Assembly (NCBI RefSeq): GCF_017654505.1
Contig: NC_054552.1
Location: forward strand, 33,190,597 to 33,254,596
Direction: 5' to 3'
DNA length: 64,000 bases
Origin: Polyodon spathula
Lineage: Eukaryota; Chordata; Actinopteri; Acipenseriformes; Polyodontidae
Shown: positions 48,009 through 63,464 of the stretch, piece after piece
How the letters are laid out: each line of letters opens with the position of its first letter
Position numbering within the stretch: the stretch's first letter is position 1
The notes under the pieces: generated by a model
Databases searched by the model: none
What the model was told of the DNA's origin: nothing
What the model saw: only the letters and a program-made list of their open reading frames with translations
Translations under genes and position numbers: made by a program

Positions 48009-51000
48009 GACTGTTTCAAGTATCCTAAAAAGGATGCAGAATGTTAACCTTCTCTTGTTGTTATTGTATTATAATCACCCTGATCACTGATCATACCTCA
48101 TATATATAATCATAGAATTTCTCAATCTGTCAGTGCAATCAGGAAGTTTTTGTTTGCTGGCTCCCTGCAGGCCAGTGCATGTGCCACATCAATGCATCAG
48201 TATTCTAATGATGGGTTCATGATATTTTCTGCTTGCGTTCCACTGTCTGCATCTATTAGCAGACTGCTGGCTTCAGAGCAGCGAGCTGAGATGGAAGGGT
48301 TTGCAATTCAATTCTGCTGTGGATGAGGTGGCACAGAGGATTAGTGAGCCAGTTTATAGCTTTGGCCTTTTCCCACTGTGATCCCCGACAGACCCACCCA
48401 GGCAGGATGGTCTGAAACAATGTTGTGAAGTGAATCCGATCCTGGGCAGCATTCACAAAGCTTGAGATTGATACCTCAGTCACTTGAATTAGAAGCGCCC
48501 GCATTGCCCTTCATGCCACGCTGGGTCTGCAACATTAGCACTTTGAATCACGTCAAAATGCTGCAAACCTTTTTGCATGGTGACCTTTGAGCAATAACTA
48601 CAATAGTGAGAAATTCTGTGTCTGCTGGTCTCTCTCAAGTAATATTTAGTGTTTTGATGCCCCGTGTAGTACACACTAGTGAATAGAGACTAATTGGTTA
48701 GGAGTCCTGGTGATATATATATTTTTTTTGTGTGCGTTTCCCATTGAGGGTATTATTTTGAAGCTCATTTGTATAAAGTTCTATAATTGAATTCTGCATC
48801 CGAGTTTGATGGCCTATTTGAAATGTGAATAAAACCACTCTCCCTTGCTCGTGTTGTGCTGCTATTGTACGCCTTTCATGTCACATGCTGTATGTTGGCA
48901 GCAGATCCCCTCGCATGAACTCCTCGGGAGACAGCCTTGTGTCGCAATATAAGTCATGTTCATTGTGTGGAGCAAAGGCTCTGTACAAAACAGAAAAGTT
49001 ATTAGTTATTTTATTGTATTGAATCCTCATTAACAAACCAATAAAAATATATAAAATTAAAAAAAAGTATGGTGAAATTCTTACAGCACCCTATACTATC
49101 TGTATGTATATATATATATTACAGCACACATTGTATATATAAAAATAGCTAAATAAGATTCATTAAACAGCATAGCTAATATTAATTTTGACATTAATTC
49201 CCATTTGATCCAGTTTACCTGAATTTACATATTTGCAAGAAGTCCCGTTTTGTGTTTACCAGCTAAAAGCAGAGCAGGAACACATAATGAAAACATGGTA
49301 AAGTGTGCCCCTGTTTGGTAAAGAACAGAGCTGTACTGCAGCTATGACAGAAAGAGCCATGCAGTGTGGTTTATCACAGTAAATGTACACATGATAAGCA
49401 CAGAAGCAGCATGATGAAACTGCTAAATGAGCGTGCATTCAGTAACTACCCTCTAAAATGGAGATTTCAACACAGTTACCCAAAGGAAAGCCAGGTTACA
49501 CACTATGAATATTAACCCTTCCGCCTGTAATCCAGAGCACCCTTGTTCTGGTCGTTATGTGTTGCTTGTTGTGCAGAAACTCTCTATATTTTTCACTGGA
49601 GTGAGCTGCAATGGCAGCTCAGGGTCCTGATCTGTGCTGGCAGCCCTCAGCACTCGGATTTTATCCTTCAATGGATCTGTTGGGTGCAGCAGGATTTCAA
49701 TTTCACTCCTGCAGTCGAGCTGTCTTAAAAAGGATGTAGCTCTTTCCAGATCTCTGTTCCAACTATGTCCTCAGCTATTACATTGAACCACTTGGATCTC
49801 TTCCCAAGACTGAATCTACTTCAGTATGATCTCTTCTACAAGGACAGCAACCCTCGCTAAAACAGATTACTCCAAACCATTTAAGACTCATTACAAGTGA
49901 CAGATTACCCATATTGGATGGAGATCTCAGGTTTGTTATCTAAGTATTAATCACAGTTTAAGAAAGCTTTCCCTGCTGAACTGAGCAGACTGTCATTATT
50001 CAAAGGAATCTGTTGGGGAAAACCACCTAAAAAACTAAACAAAAAACAAAAAAAAACAACTTATTTTAGTTTCCTTGTTTCATTAAATTTTGTTTCCATG
50101 GATACTTTACCCAGGCTCTGGAAAAATAAATAAATCAGAGAGAGGGATAGAACTCCAGGGCAGGCAAGGTTGTCTGATTGATTGTATTTCTTTTTTTTTT
50201 TTATAGCATCACTCAATTTTATTGCAATACTATTAATAGGATATCACATGGCATTGGGTGAGAGGTGGTTTTCGACAGTGGGAGGATGAACCCACACCCC
50301 CGCTAGATTGCATAACATCACTGAAGTCATTCCACTTGAAGTGTTTGCTCAAATGCATGTTATTGGCTGAAAGCATGTCAGTCAATAAGAGAAGCAGCTG
50401 ATGATGGTACAGAAGAGTTCAAGGAGTGAGATCAATTTCACTCTCCGGGTAAAATTACCAAAAAGGTGGTACCAGATATCTTTTCCCGTACCAGTTGAAA
50501 AATGTTAATTCATGTTCACGTCAACATGTGTTTCTTTCAAAACTACACACTTCAGACCAATATTACCAATGGAAGTGCACAGCTGGTAAGGCTCAGGAAT
50601 TGATTTGGTTTTGTCAGCACCACTTCAAGCCCTGCATAGGGATAACTGAACAAAGAAAACAGAATTTTATTTTCAATGGAACCAGCTCTTCATAGTAACT
50701 GGTAGAGTGCCCATAACTAAAAGACAATGATCGCCATCTGTAAAAATTAATTTACAATGTCAGCTTAACAGCTGGAGACAGTTCATGTTGCACCTCAAGA
50801 GATTAATGATGCCCAGTTCATGAGAGAATTCAAAAAGAAAGAAAGAAAAATAGCTTGCATGCTGGTGACAAGTCATGGTTTATTATTCCCGTTCCTGGCA
50901 GAACAAACATCCTGGGAAAATTAGAAGTGTCCTTTACATACAGATTTATATACATGTTTTGTTGTTGCCAACTGTTGAAACATTCTACAGACAGCTTTTT

Positions 51001-51166
51001 ATAATTGCAATCAACAGAGAGCAGCATGTTTTTACAATTGTACTCAACAGACAGGAACATGTTTCTGAGTATTTAGAGACAAACAAAAGGCAGGATGAAT
51101 GTAAATGTTATCGATGGTGCTCCCAAAACTACATTACTCTACAGTTTGTGCTGTGATAGCCAAATT

Positions 51167-51207
51167 GTTGTCATGGCAAAACCTACATGATCAGTGGCCA
51201 TAGCAAC
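51167..51207 (+). promoter_or_regulatory. Paired X-box-like sites
   Basis: GTGGCCATAGCAAC at 51,194-51,207 is an exact GTNRCCATRGNAAC match. A weaker GTTGTCATGGCAAA lies at 51,167-51,180 in the same orientation, 27 bases away. Candidate RFX element; inference. Confidence 0.45.
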
Positions 51208-52579
51208 CGAGCGCAGTACTGTACTGCCAAAAATGGAGAAGGAGGAGAGAAAGAGAAAAGTGTCAAAGTTTTTTTTTTTTTTTTTAATGTGCACAGCTTG
51301 CTTCCTTTGTCATGTTACGTTTCTGGAAGTGTTTTTATACTCTGTTCTCTCATGTGTCAATTCGAGAAGTCTTTATAAATCAAACATGCTTTTAAAATCC
51401 GTTCTGTGCTTTTTAAACTCAAGTGGGGGGAGCTGTATAAACACACTCAATATTTACATCATTACTAGCCATGGCTTCCACCTGTATGGTTGTATTCTAT
51501 GGGCTCAGCACCTTTTCCTCAGTTACCAATGACCGTCCTCACAACAAAGAGCACCAGCAGTGGGGAACTTGTCCTGAGTTCATTGCAGAGTCGCCTGCTC
51601 CCCTGAAGCCTCTCATGATTGATTGCCTTTCTCTGCCTCTTTTAAAGAATGAGTGGATTGGCTGTGGTCAGTCCCCGCTGCCTCTCCCACACAACCTTTC
51701 ATCATCTGACAATTAGATTGCAATCTCGGAGGGGAGATGGATTTCACGCTGCAATGCACCCTGGGATTCCCAGCTATTTTCAGGAGCTGTTTCTCTGGAG
51801 ACCTGTGCATTCTGTCAATACTGGGGCATGCAATGCACTCTGTGGGCTTCTGGGGTTTCCATATTGAACTGTGTGGGGCCTTAGGTTTGAACAGTGGGAT
51901 GCGTTGTAAAGATCACAGTGGTATAAAACACTTCTGTACTATATTTGTTTCAACGAGAGGCGAGTGCAACTTTGAATAGAAATCCACTGTCTTTAATAGA
52001 AGTCTGCTCAAAAAAGATTTTATAATAATTAAAAAAAAAGATTCAGAAAGAGCTATATATAATAATACCTGGAATATTCAGCAGAAAGAAATATAGACCA
52101 TGATGAGCAACCTGCTTATCAGACATGCAAATTCATCAGCCCATAAACAATACTATGTACGATTCAAAACACTGTCATTTCCAATAGTATACTACAGTAA
52201 ATGCTGCAGTATGTTTTAGGATAGCATTGCTTTTCAATAGTATTTTATTTGAATGCTTGTAGCTGACTATCTGTGCATATTTAGGGATTGTTGTAACAGT
52301 CAGATTCTGTGCATGTTTAGGGCTTGTTGTAAATTAAAGCCAGGTGCAGGGTATTAAAGGAAAGCAGTCAGTGTGTTCATCTGTAAAAACTGGGTGTTTT
52401 TTCAGCCTGAACAGCTTAGCTATCTGGATTATTAGAACAGGTTCCAGACAAATGTTTAGTTAGTGTTCCGAAGGAGCTAGGAGTTTATTTTGTTTATTTT
52501 TCAGTAAGCGCTAAACCTCCATTTCTGTGTGCAGGGTCTCTTTTAAAAGGGGCAAACGAATGTGAATGCGGCAATGCGT

Positions 52580-52580
<1 letters not shown>

Positions 52581-52649
<69 letters not shown>

Positions 52650-52650
52650 G
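52581..52650. repeat. (TC)n-(TA)n compound microsatellite
   Basis: About 22 CT/TC dinucleotides followed by about 12 TA. Confidence 0.96.
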
Positions 52651-53387
52651 GATGGGCAGGGTTCATTGTACAATTATTATTGTGTACAGTAATCTCCAGT
52701 TTGAGTTAATCCAAGGTGATTGCTGAATTGATATCATGCCTCCCTGGCTCTTATACTACCCAATTCTTAACACTTTCTGCAGCCCCACCCTGCTTCAATG
52801 ATATGTTAATAACAAGCAGTGCCTATCCCCTGGCTGTACTGGACAGGCACTGGGATTTAGCTACACATTACAGGTGTTAGTACCATGAGAGATGGGCCAC
52901 TGACACTCCAAAACCTGTAAAATAGCATCTTAATATCCAGACAGTCCGGCAATTCAATTGCTCATAAACTTGAAAGTTAACATACTAGTTCCATCTTGTG
53001 GGGAAGCGTATAATTGCAGCTGCTCAATTATATTTTCCTCGAGTTGTGGATAGAAGAGTCTCCATGTACTAAACAGCTGAAACTGATCTGTTGAGAAAAG
53101 TGGCAAAAGACATCCCCCAGAAAAACTGCTGCGAAAAGCATGTGCAAGCTATGACAAGCATTCTAGAACCTGCGAGGACATACGGAACTGCAATGAAAGT
53201 ACACTGTGCCTTGTTTCATCTGGAGCGTTGTTCTTCTGTTACCTGGGAGGATTTAAATAAGTATTATTAATGGAAGTTATGTTTACATTTAACAGTGGGG
53301 CTGAAAGAAAGGGACAAAACCAGCATCTGAAACAGTGTGCGTGAGCCTCTGAAGTGTATTTTTGTTATTAAAAGTAATGTAAGTAAA

Positions 53388-53389
<2 letters not shown>

Positions 53390-53437
<48 letters not shown>
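53390..53437. repeat. (TG)n microsatellite
   Basis: About 23 TG dinucleotides. Confidence 0.97.
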
Positions 53438-53439
<2 letters not shown>

Positions 53440-54067
53440 GGGAGGATTACAGGAAAAGCAGTAGCTGTTTGTAAAAGTGCTGACTCCACGGACAGAGTAA
53501 ATCAGACATAATCCGCAGTCAGGCATCCTCTCCAGGCAACCCAGTGCTGTGTCAACAGTGTTCGGCACGCATCCTCGAAGAGGACCCCTCTGCCCACACT
53601 CCCACAGCCTATTCATTACTTGCTGACTGTACAGAGTGGAGCAGTAGAATACCAGATTGTGACAGGACTTCAAAAGCCCTTTTATTTATGCATCCGCAGG
53701 CACTATCACAACACTCTCCTCCTGGCCTCCACTCGCCAGTCACACAAGGATATTCCTCCTGTCTGCTCTTCTCCCTGTCTTTGGCATGGCTGAGCTAGGG
53801 CATGCACATCTGAAGTTCTTTCAGAGAGGTGAGGGCTTGAGAGTGCTCAAATAGCATATGACAGTTTAATTAAAAGTTAAACCAGGGGATTGAGTTCAGA
53901 TGGAGAAGGCGCTGGTCGGCATCCTATTTTAATAGCACTGGTTAAGTAACCGCCTGTGTTCTTGCACTGAGGGATTCAATTGTAAGGTCTCTGTTGAGTT
54001 CTTCATAGCCATACTACCCTTTAGAAAAGTCTGAATAAAAATCCCCTTGGGTATTGTACCATTTTAA

Positions 54068-54275
54068 CAGTGAAGAAACAATACCACGTCAGCACATTAT
54101 ACACTGTTACCCTAAAGAAACAATACCACGCCAGCACATTACACACTGTTACCCTAAAGAAACAATACCATGCCAGCACATTACACACTGTTACCCTAAA
54201 GAAACAATACCACGCCAGCACATTACACACTGTTACCCTAAAGAAACAATACCATGGCAGCACATTAGCACATTG
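54068..54275. repeat. 42-bp tandem repeat, 5 copies
   Basis: The unit is GTTACCCTAAAGAAACAATA, then CCACGCCAGCACATTACACACT. The period is a multiple of 3, so all frames stay open and give 14-residue repeats on both strands (for example VTLKKQYHASTLHT); base changes between copies do not show a coding bias. Confidence 0.93.
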
Positions 54276-55138
54276 TTTTGCTGTGACACCAGTGGTATGT
54301 CAAAAAACAAAAAAGCTCTCCCACAGCAGTCCCATTCTAGTGGCTCATAATAGCTGCCCTTGTCTTAGTACAGAGCCTTGCATTGCCGGTGAAGATCATT
54401 TGGTAAGGTTGCAGCAATTGCATCCCATTTCACACCTTCCCTCTTCATCTGATAATCTGGTGCTACAAATTAAAAAAAAAAAAGTCACCTAACTTGTGCC
54501 GCCCAGTGCATTTTAAAATTGTATGTTCAGATTTCTGCTGTAATTGACGTGCTCTCAGAGCATATTTCTATAGCAATATGAATGCAGTTAATCCTGTTGG
54601 CAAGCTGGTTCTCTGCAGAGCAGAAAGGGGGCTGGGTGTTTGATATATCTCTTGATCTGTGTTTAGCAGACCTGGAGTCTGATGTTATGATGTAGGCTGG
54701 AACTCACAAACGAGACAGCGGGCTGTGTTGGTTTAGCACAGAACTTTCACATCGCCGGCAGCAACTCAACTAAATAATCGACAACAAAGCATGCAAAGAC
54801 CGCTGCCCTGCCCCTACAATGGTTAAGATATCAGAAAACATCAAAGAGCAAATGCAAAGTCATGCAGAAGGGAATTCCCAGGGACTGTCTGGGGTGAACT
54901 TTTTTATTTTTCTTTTTTCATTTTCTTTCTAATAAACTTACCAGGTGTGAAACATTGCCTTTTCCAACACTACATAAAAAAAAAGTGAACTGTTCTTGTG
55001 ACGCTTTAGCTCCTATGGCGTGGCAGGTGGGCTGAAACCGTTTCAATGAACCAGGCAGTGCAATATTACCGCTGAATGGAAATAGCAGTTTATTGAAGAA
55101 TAATAAAAGCTCTCTGGATTTTGAAGTGTTTTTGTGAG

Positions 55139-55169
<31 letters not shown>

Positions 55170-55215
55170 ATGAGTGTGTGTGTGTGTGTGTGTGTGCGTG
55201 CGTGCGTGCATGCAT

Positions 55216-55246
<31 letters not shown>

Positions 55247-58200
55247 CGTGCTTGCGTGCATGCATGAGTGTGTTTGTGTGTGTGTGTGTGTGTGTTGCTG
55301 CAGTGCATGTTCATTCCAATCGACGTGAGATACCCCAGGGGCAGGCTTTGACTCTGAACAGACCCTGATACACACTGATGGTTTAGGTGGAGCTTTCAGC
55401 AGCTCTCCTAAGTATGTTCTTTGGGAAGCGTATTGCCCAGAGAGGTATGAGGAAGGAGACTGGAAACTAAATCTGAAAAGAACAAAGGCGTGAACACCTT
55501 GCTAAGGCAGGGCCGCTTGTGACCAATACCCTTTGGGGCAAAAAACAGATTTTTGTTTCCTAACAACCTTTCAAACATGTTAATTAAACTCCCAGGTAAG
55601 GCTGTGCACATCACTCCCTGTGGCTCCAGACGCCTGGCTGTCTGAATGTGCTGCTGGTTCACTTTCAATGGCACTACGCATATGTATAGACAGCTAAAAT
55701 TGTATTGGTAATTAAAGCAGATGTACCGATTGGCTCCATAACAGCCCATATGATGATTGTGTGGATGTGTGTCCTACAAGCCCAGTCCTGTGAAAGGGCT
55801 GGCTGCATACTCTCATATTACTCAAGCAGGCAGATAAACACTGGAATGCTGTAAACCTGTGCTCTGCTGTCTGCCTTGGGCATGCACTGTACACATCTCT
55901 GAATCCCGCAGCAGCAGAAACGCAGGCAACACCAGCAGAACAAAAGCAAGTGTTAAAGAAGAGTGCTGTCAAAATAGCAAGGCACACAGCAGCTACACAA
56001 CTAGAAGCAGAACCACACTAAATATATCACAGTGAATATAGCAGACACCAACGTCTCACACTCATCCAAACAGTAGGATGCAACATCATTTTGTTTTTTG
56101 CAAGTGAACGTGATGTTTTTGTTTCAGACAACCCGTGCATTGCGGTACCGTCTATATAATTCAAATATTGCCTCTGCTCTTGCAGCACCATGTTATATAT
56201 GTGTTCTTATTTGTAAGTAGATTCCCGTGGAATATTTGTTTAGTTTTCATTACTGTTGAAACAGAACTTCGACTCAATTCAAGGCGAGGGGGCTGGGCCA
56301 CTTCCACAACACATAGACCCAAAACCTTTAATTCAGGATCCTTCTAGTTTTACATTTGTCTTTAGACTGGATTCTAAATGGATTCCAAAGGGATTTTATT
56401 GAGATTTGTACATGCAAAATGCATTCTCCACCAGCAACAACTTCCAGGGAAGAGAATTCAACAAGAACACTCAGGTTTAAAGTGAATCCTAGAAAAGAAT
56501 GACAAAGAGTGCACTGGGAGAAGCCCTGATCTGTATTACCCTTCAATGTTGTGGCCGAATGCACACTGTGCACACATCAATAAGTAGGGCTGTAACTTTA
56601 AGGCAGGATAATAACTGTTCAGCCTTCTGTGAACTCACTGTATCAGGACCAGGTGGACAGTCCCGTTTGTTTCCATTACTGTTTTTCTTTTCTGTCATAG
56701 TGCTTTATTTGAAACATCCACTAGTGCTGATCGTTTCAGCATTTATTAAAGTAAAAATCTTCTCAAAAAATCTGAAAGGGGTGTCATTAACTTGCATAAC
56801 TCTTGATCTGCATTTCTCCCGCAGGCAGAATTTTGATGTTTCTGGTTCTCCCTTGAGTTGACAGGTATTCGTCAGGTGATGCCACACCTGTGTAGCTGAC
56901 AGCCAACACCTTTTTCGGTAATTAAGTGTTCCACAGAGCCACGCCCTTCTTTCTCTATTGAATCCTGGCCATGGGAAGACAAAGTGAATGTTTTAGGAGA
57001 CAAAAAGGGAGGGGCGTCTGTGTATTAAAATTGATCAACGGGGTGTGTCTACAAAGTTGGTTACCAGTTGCGAAAGAACAGGCAGTCAGTCAGTGGATAT
57101 CTTTGTGTCTGACATGCTGTGACCTCTTCAAACTGGATATCTGAATGCCACTGACTGCCTGTGAGAGAGGTTCAAAAAGAAGAATTAGAAGTCTTTTGAA
57201 GACAGCTTGATATGTTTTCAAGCTTGGACGGGTAACTTGTCTGATCACATATCACTTCCTCATCGCCTCGGCAGTGCAATAGGAGTCTGAAACTTGTGTA
57301 GAAGAAGAAGAGAAAGGAGGAGAAAGGGAGCTGAGCTTTCCAGCTCCAGAGTTTTCGGGTTGGTATTTTACTCGAGTTTTCTTCTTGACATAGTCGCCCA
57401 CATCTCCTTATCACTTTTCCAGCCCAGCTTTCATATCCTGTATCCGTTGGACGGAGAACTGATAAGGGCATGTGATTGACACTTGCTGCCAGCATCGAGA
57501 GCATCTAGCTGAGTGTGTTGTTAATGTTGCTCAGTTAGAGAATGCTGCTAAAAGTATTGCTGAAGCTTCGATGAACATGCTTTCAAACTGTATCCGCAAA
57601 TAACAATTTATTTGCCATTCTGTTTTGCTGTCTGCTTTTGTTTGCTTTTGTTTCAATTCTTAGATGTAAAGCAATCACATTGTAATGATTTCTTTTCGTT
57701 TGTTGTATTGATTGGAGAAAGTGTTCTTCAGTGATTAGACTTGGCAATGCATGCTATATTGATTTGTCTATGTGCAGTACAGTAGTGCTTAGAGTTGTTT
57801 AGCATGTCTTTTTTCTGTATATTTAAATTGTTATTAAGACTTGTTTCATTCAAGATTGTTGAACTTATTTCTTAGACTTTTGTCATTTATTGAAAATAGC
57901 ACACATGCCTACTTTCCATTATTCTCTATCTTTCTGGGGATAAACACCTACTAATTCAGAGGATGTAATATCTTTTCATGTACCTAACAAACGACAGATT
58001 TTACTGTGAATACAATGGTATGCTCCTTTTAAGAATAACCATCCAAAACCAGCATCCTTTATTTTCTTTAGTTGCAGCAGAATATTCTTTTAGTGGAGTG
58101 ATCCCTGCCACTTGCCTGGACTGAAAACAAAATTAATAGCTGGGTAAAATTCTGTTTGAATTTCTGAATGCAATATTTAAGCATATTAAATACAAGAAAT

Positions 58201-58357
58201 ATGACAGTGGACCAGAAAAGGAGCACCGCCAAGCCTCTCTGAGCTTCCTTCAAATGGGAAAATGAATTTAGCTTATTCCATATAGAGGACGTTTAATGAT
58301 GACGGACTGACAATACATTCCATTTGAATAACTCAGGAAAAATTGTTGTTGTATTAC

Positions 58358-58361
<4 letters not shown>
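54276..58361. other. 5' intergenic region, segment 5
   Basis: No gene recognised. Open frames of 110-120 residues (for example 56,499-56,861 plus, 57,172-57,504 minus, 55,408-55,749 minus) have no recognisable domain and no supporting splice sites. The TG/TGCG microsatellite is listed separately. Confidence 0.6.
55134..55295. repeat. Compound TG/TGCG microsatellite in three blocks
   Basis: Three blocks of (TG)n followed by (CGTG)n and GCATGCATGAGTG, themselves repeated at a period near 58 bases: a microsatellite turned minisatellite. Confidence 0.93.
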
Positions 58362-58418
<57 letters not shown>

Positions 58419-58433
58419 ATATATATATATATA
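58362..58433. repeat. (TA)n microsatellite with AATA breaks
   Basis: TA repeats broken twice by an extra A. Confidence 0.96.
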
Positions 58434-58489
58434 AATATTATCCTAATACAACGTAAAATTTTACACTGAACCAACATCTGTCAGAAACC

Positions 58490-58545
58490 ATGTACAGCTT
58501 TGGCTAAAAGTTTTGCATCACCCTATAGAATTAACTATTTGACTA
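58490..58545. mobile_element. Possible Tc1/mariner terminal fragment
   Basis: TACAGCTTTGGCTAAAAGTT then TTGCATCACCCTATAGAA resembles terminal repeats of Tc1/mariner-type elements common in fishes, directly after a TA-rich run. No matching opposite end was found. Confidence 0.4.
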
Positions 58546-61095
<2,550 letters not shown>

Positions 61096-61331
61096 CAGTA
61101 TTATACATCTGGTGCCATTGCTTTTTAAAGCTAGTCACCCTAGAAAATTCAGGATGGTTCAGAATTCAGAATTACATTGACATTCATACAAATTTTAAGT
61201 CTTTTTTTTTTTTAATCAGTCCAGATTTGCAGTTATTATCAACCCCCCTCATATCCCCCTTCCTTGTTTAATTTCAATAGTAAATCTTTAAGGCATATTA
61301 TTAATTAAATAATGCAGCGTCCTTACTGTTA

Positions 61332-61394
61332 CTTCCCTTGCAGATTGCACATGAAATAATCAATAGGGTTCAGGTCTGGGAGATTGTGCGGCTG
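61332..61394 (-). pseudogene. Tc1/mariner-type transposase fragment
   Basis: The minus strand reads QPHNLPDLNPIDYFMCNLQG K then stop. PDLNPID is the conserved block around the second catalytic acidic residue region of Tc1/mariner DDE transposases (typical form WP.NSPDLNPI). Only this short piece is recognisable; the surroundings are not open, so it is a dead remnant. Confidence 0.55.
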
Positions 61395-61516
61395 TTACTC
61401 TGCAGTTGCCTGTATGTTTTGAGAGACACAGACAAACAAATCCTAGACCCTGTAATAACCCTGCCTAACTTAGATGCCACCAAGCCCACTAACTTTCTTT
61501 TTTTTTCTTTTGCTTA

Positions 61517-61530
61517 GTTACCATAGAAAC
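61517..61530 (+). promoter_or_regulatory. X-box-like site
   Basis: GTTACCATAGAAAC is an exact match to GTNRCCATRGNAAC. Possible RFX-bound element about 33 kb upstream of the rasgrf1 start codon; inference only. Confidence 0.4.
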
Positions 61531-62398
61531 TGTATTACCAAGGGACTGTCTTGCAATTGTAAGTTTTTTGTAAAATGTGGCTTGACATGCCTCAGATCAC
61601 TAATACGTTTCTTTACTCTGTGGTCTTTGTGAAGTGTGTACTGGGCATGTGAAGGGCACATTGGGCCTCATTTTTGAAGTGTTTCCTTCAGGATCTAGCA
61701 ATAGTGTAATAAAACATGTATAATAGCCTTCCGGCCTCTTCATACCAGACACCATGCTGTGGCAAACAAAAAATACAGCATATAGTTTTGATACAAACTG
61801 CTGTTAGTGGCACTGGTCGTGCCAGTCTGTGTGTTCATCAGCTCTCCTGCGGGGATGAAGGAGATGTGGAGAGTTCAGTGAAGACCCAAGCGTGGAAATC
61901 TAATTGCCATGACAACAGAATGCTAAACACAACCGGAAAATCAAATAATTGCACTACGGCCAAGAAAAAAAACAAAAAAACAAAGCAAAAAAAAATGGTT
62001 AATAAAAAATAAAAACATTCCTGTCTTTAATGTTGTTTTTTTTTAGTTGTTTTCTTTTAGCTAAACCCAGACGCCTTAAAAGAAATGACCAGCCTTCACT
62101 ATTAACCCTTTAGGAATAGGATTTCAAAGTGTGTTCTGCAGACTCTCTGCTTTGTTAATTAGAATTGATTGAACACAGTGAGATTTTGCATGAGTTAAAT
62201 ATTCAATAATATAGCATGTCCTTCATTGCTCTGTATTGTACACTATGCAATACACCAGTATGTCCTTCATTGCAAACATTTTTGGCATTGAATTAATTTC
62301 AAATCGTTAATGAAGAGTTTTCAGGCATCTGCCATGGTGCTTAATGTTGAAAAAGTGGTATTGTTTAATTAATGCTCTGGATCTCTGTTCTCCTTGTG
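61531..62398. other. 5' intergenic region, segment 7
   Basis: No gene recognised. An A-rich patch at 61,963-62,015 produces a lysine-rich tail in a 98-residue chance frame. Confidence 0.6.
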
Positions 62399-62588
62399 TA
62401 GGGTTACCATATGACTGCATATACACAAGGACAGTTCAGGTTTTTCAATGCATTCTGGTACGTTTTACTTGTGTCAGGTACCTTTCACTTGTTTAAGAGA
62501 TGCAGGACTACACTTATCAGAATTCATTGGGGTTGGAGTTGAAAAGCCCAAACTGTCCCAGTGAACATGGAGTCATATGGTAACCCTG
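62399..62588. mobile_element. hAT-type non-autonomous DNA transposon (MITE), 190 bp
   Basis: Terminal inverted repeats are TAGGGTTACCATATGACT on the left and AGTCATATGGTAACCCTG on the right (17 of 18 pair), and weaker pairing continues inward to about 45 bases. Flanks are TCCTTGTG (62,391-62,398) and TCCTTGTA (62,589-62,596), an 8-bp target duplication with one mismatch. An 8-bp duplication and YAGGG ends are typical of hAT elements. There is no transposase inside. Confidence 0.75.
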
Positions 62589-62596
62589 TCCTTGTA

Positions 62597-63464
62597 CCAC
62601 TGTTGGGGAGTTTGTGTCTATACACAGCTTCACAGACAGAATGACTTTCCTGTGAAAAGGCTTTGGCAAATCCGTGTCACCTCCTTTAATATAGGAAGCA
62701 GGAAAGAAGAACAAACAATTACTTCTAGTCGGATTGAATCTGCCAAAATCATCTGACCTTTACCTGTGCCTGAAACACAAACTCAGACAGCACATTGCAG
62801 TGGAAATGAAAGACACCAGTGAACACTGGACTGTCCAATATCATATCAAAACTAAACAATAGTCACTATTCCCTGGCATATGGATCATACATCCCACCAC
62901 CACCACCTGAATCTGAACCCCCATTCCTCTGAGAGGTGTGTCAATACCACACTGATCCCTAAGCTGGCTCTGTGCAACTCCCACTACATTGCACGTGCTT
63001 TTGGCATCTGTAGCTCTCTTTCTCTCTTGCTTCTTTTTTAAATCTCACATGGTTGTTCTAATTTTAGTCTTACAGTGACAGCTTCATTGCTGGTTTAACT
63101 AAAGTTCAGCTGGCTAACCCTTCCCAAATGATCCTATTACTTATTCATGAGTTAATATGACTGACCTCATTTGTGTTAGCCATGAGTGGATTTCTGGATA
63201 ATCGATTGGCTGCAGTGAATTACAAGGTTGTTATCTGATGTGAGGTTGAGGCTGTGGTGGTATTTTACTTCACACAGGCGTGATATTTATGATTACAGAC
63301 CGCTGAGGCTCTTTCAGCCAATCAGAGCGTACTGATTGGCCATTTACTTAGAATCGAGTCTGGCTCTAATGTTTATATTCTGTGTTCAATTTAAAGAGTA
63401 TTCATACAGACATATTCAGGCACATTAACTACATACAGTTACAGCTGTTCATACAAGCGTGTGG
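62597..63464. other. 5' intergenic region, segment 8
   Basis: About 870 bases of single-copy sequence before the right-end minisatellite. No feature recognised. Confidence 0.6.

Noticed and set aside
54070..54492. 140-residue repeat-containing open frame
   Set aside because: It is a 42-bp tandem repeat open on both strands, with no start context, splice sites or known domain.
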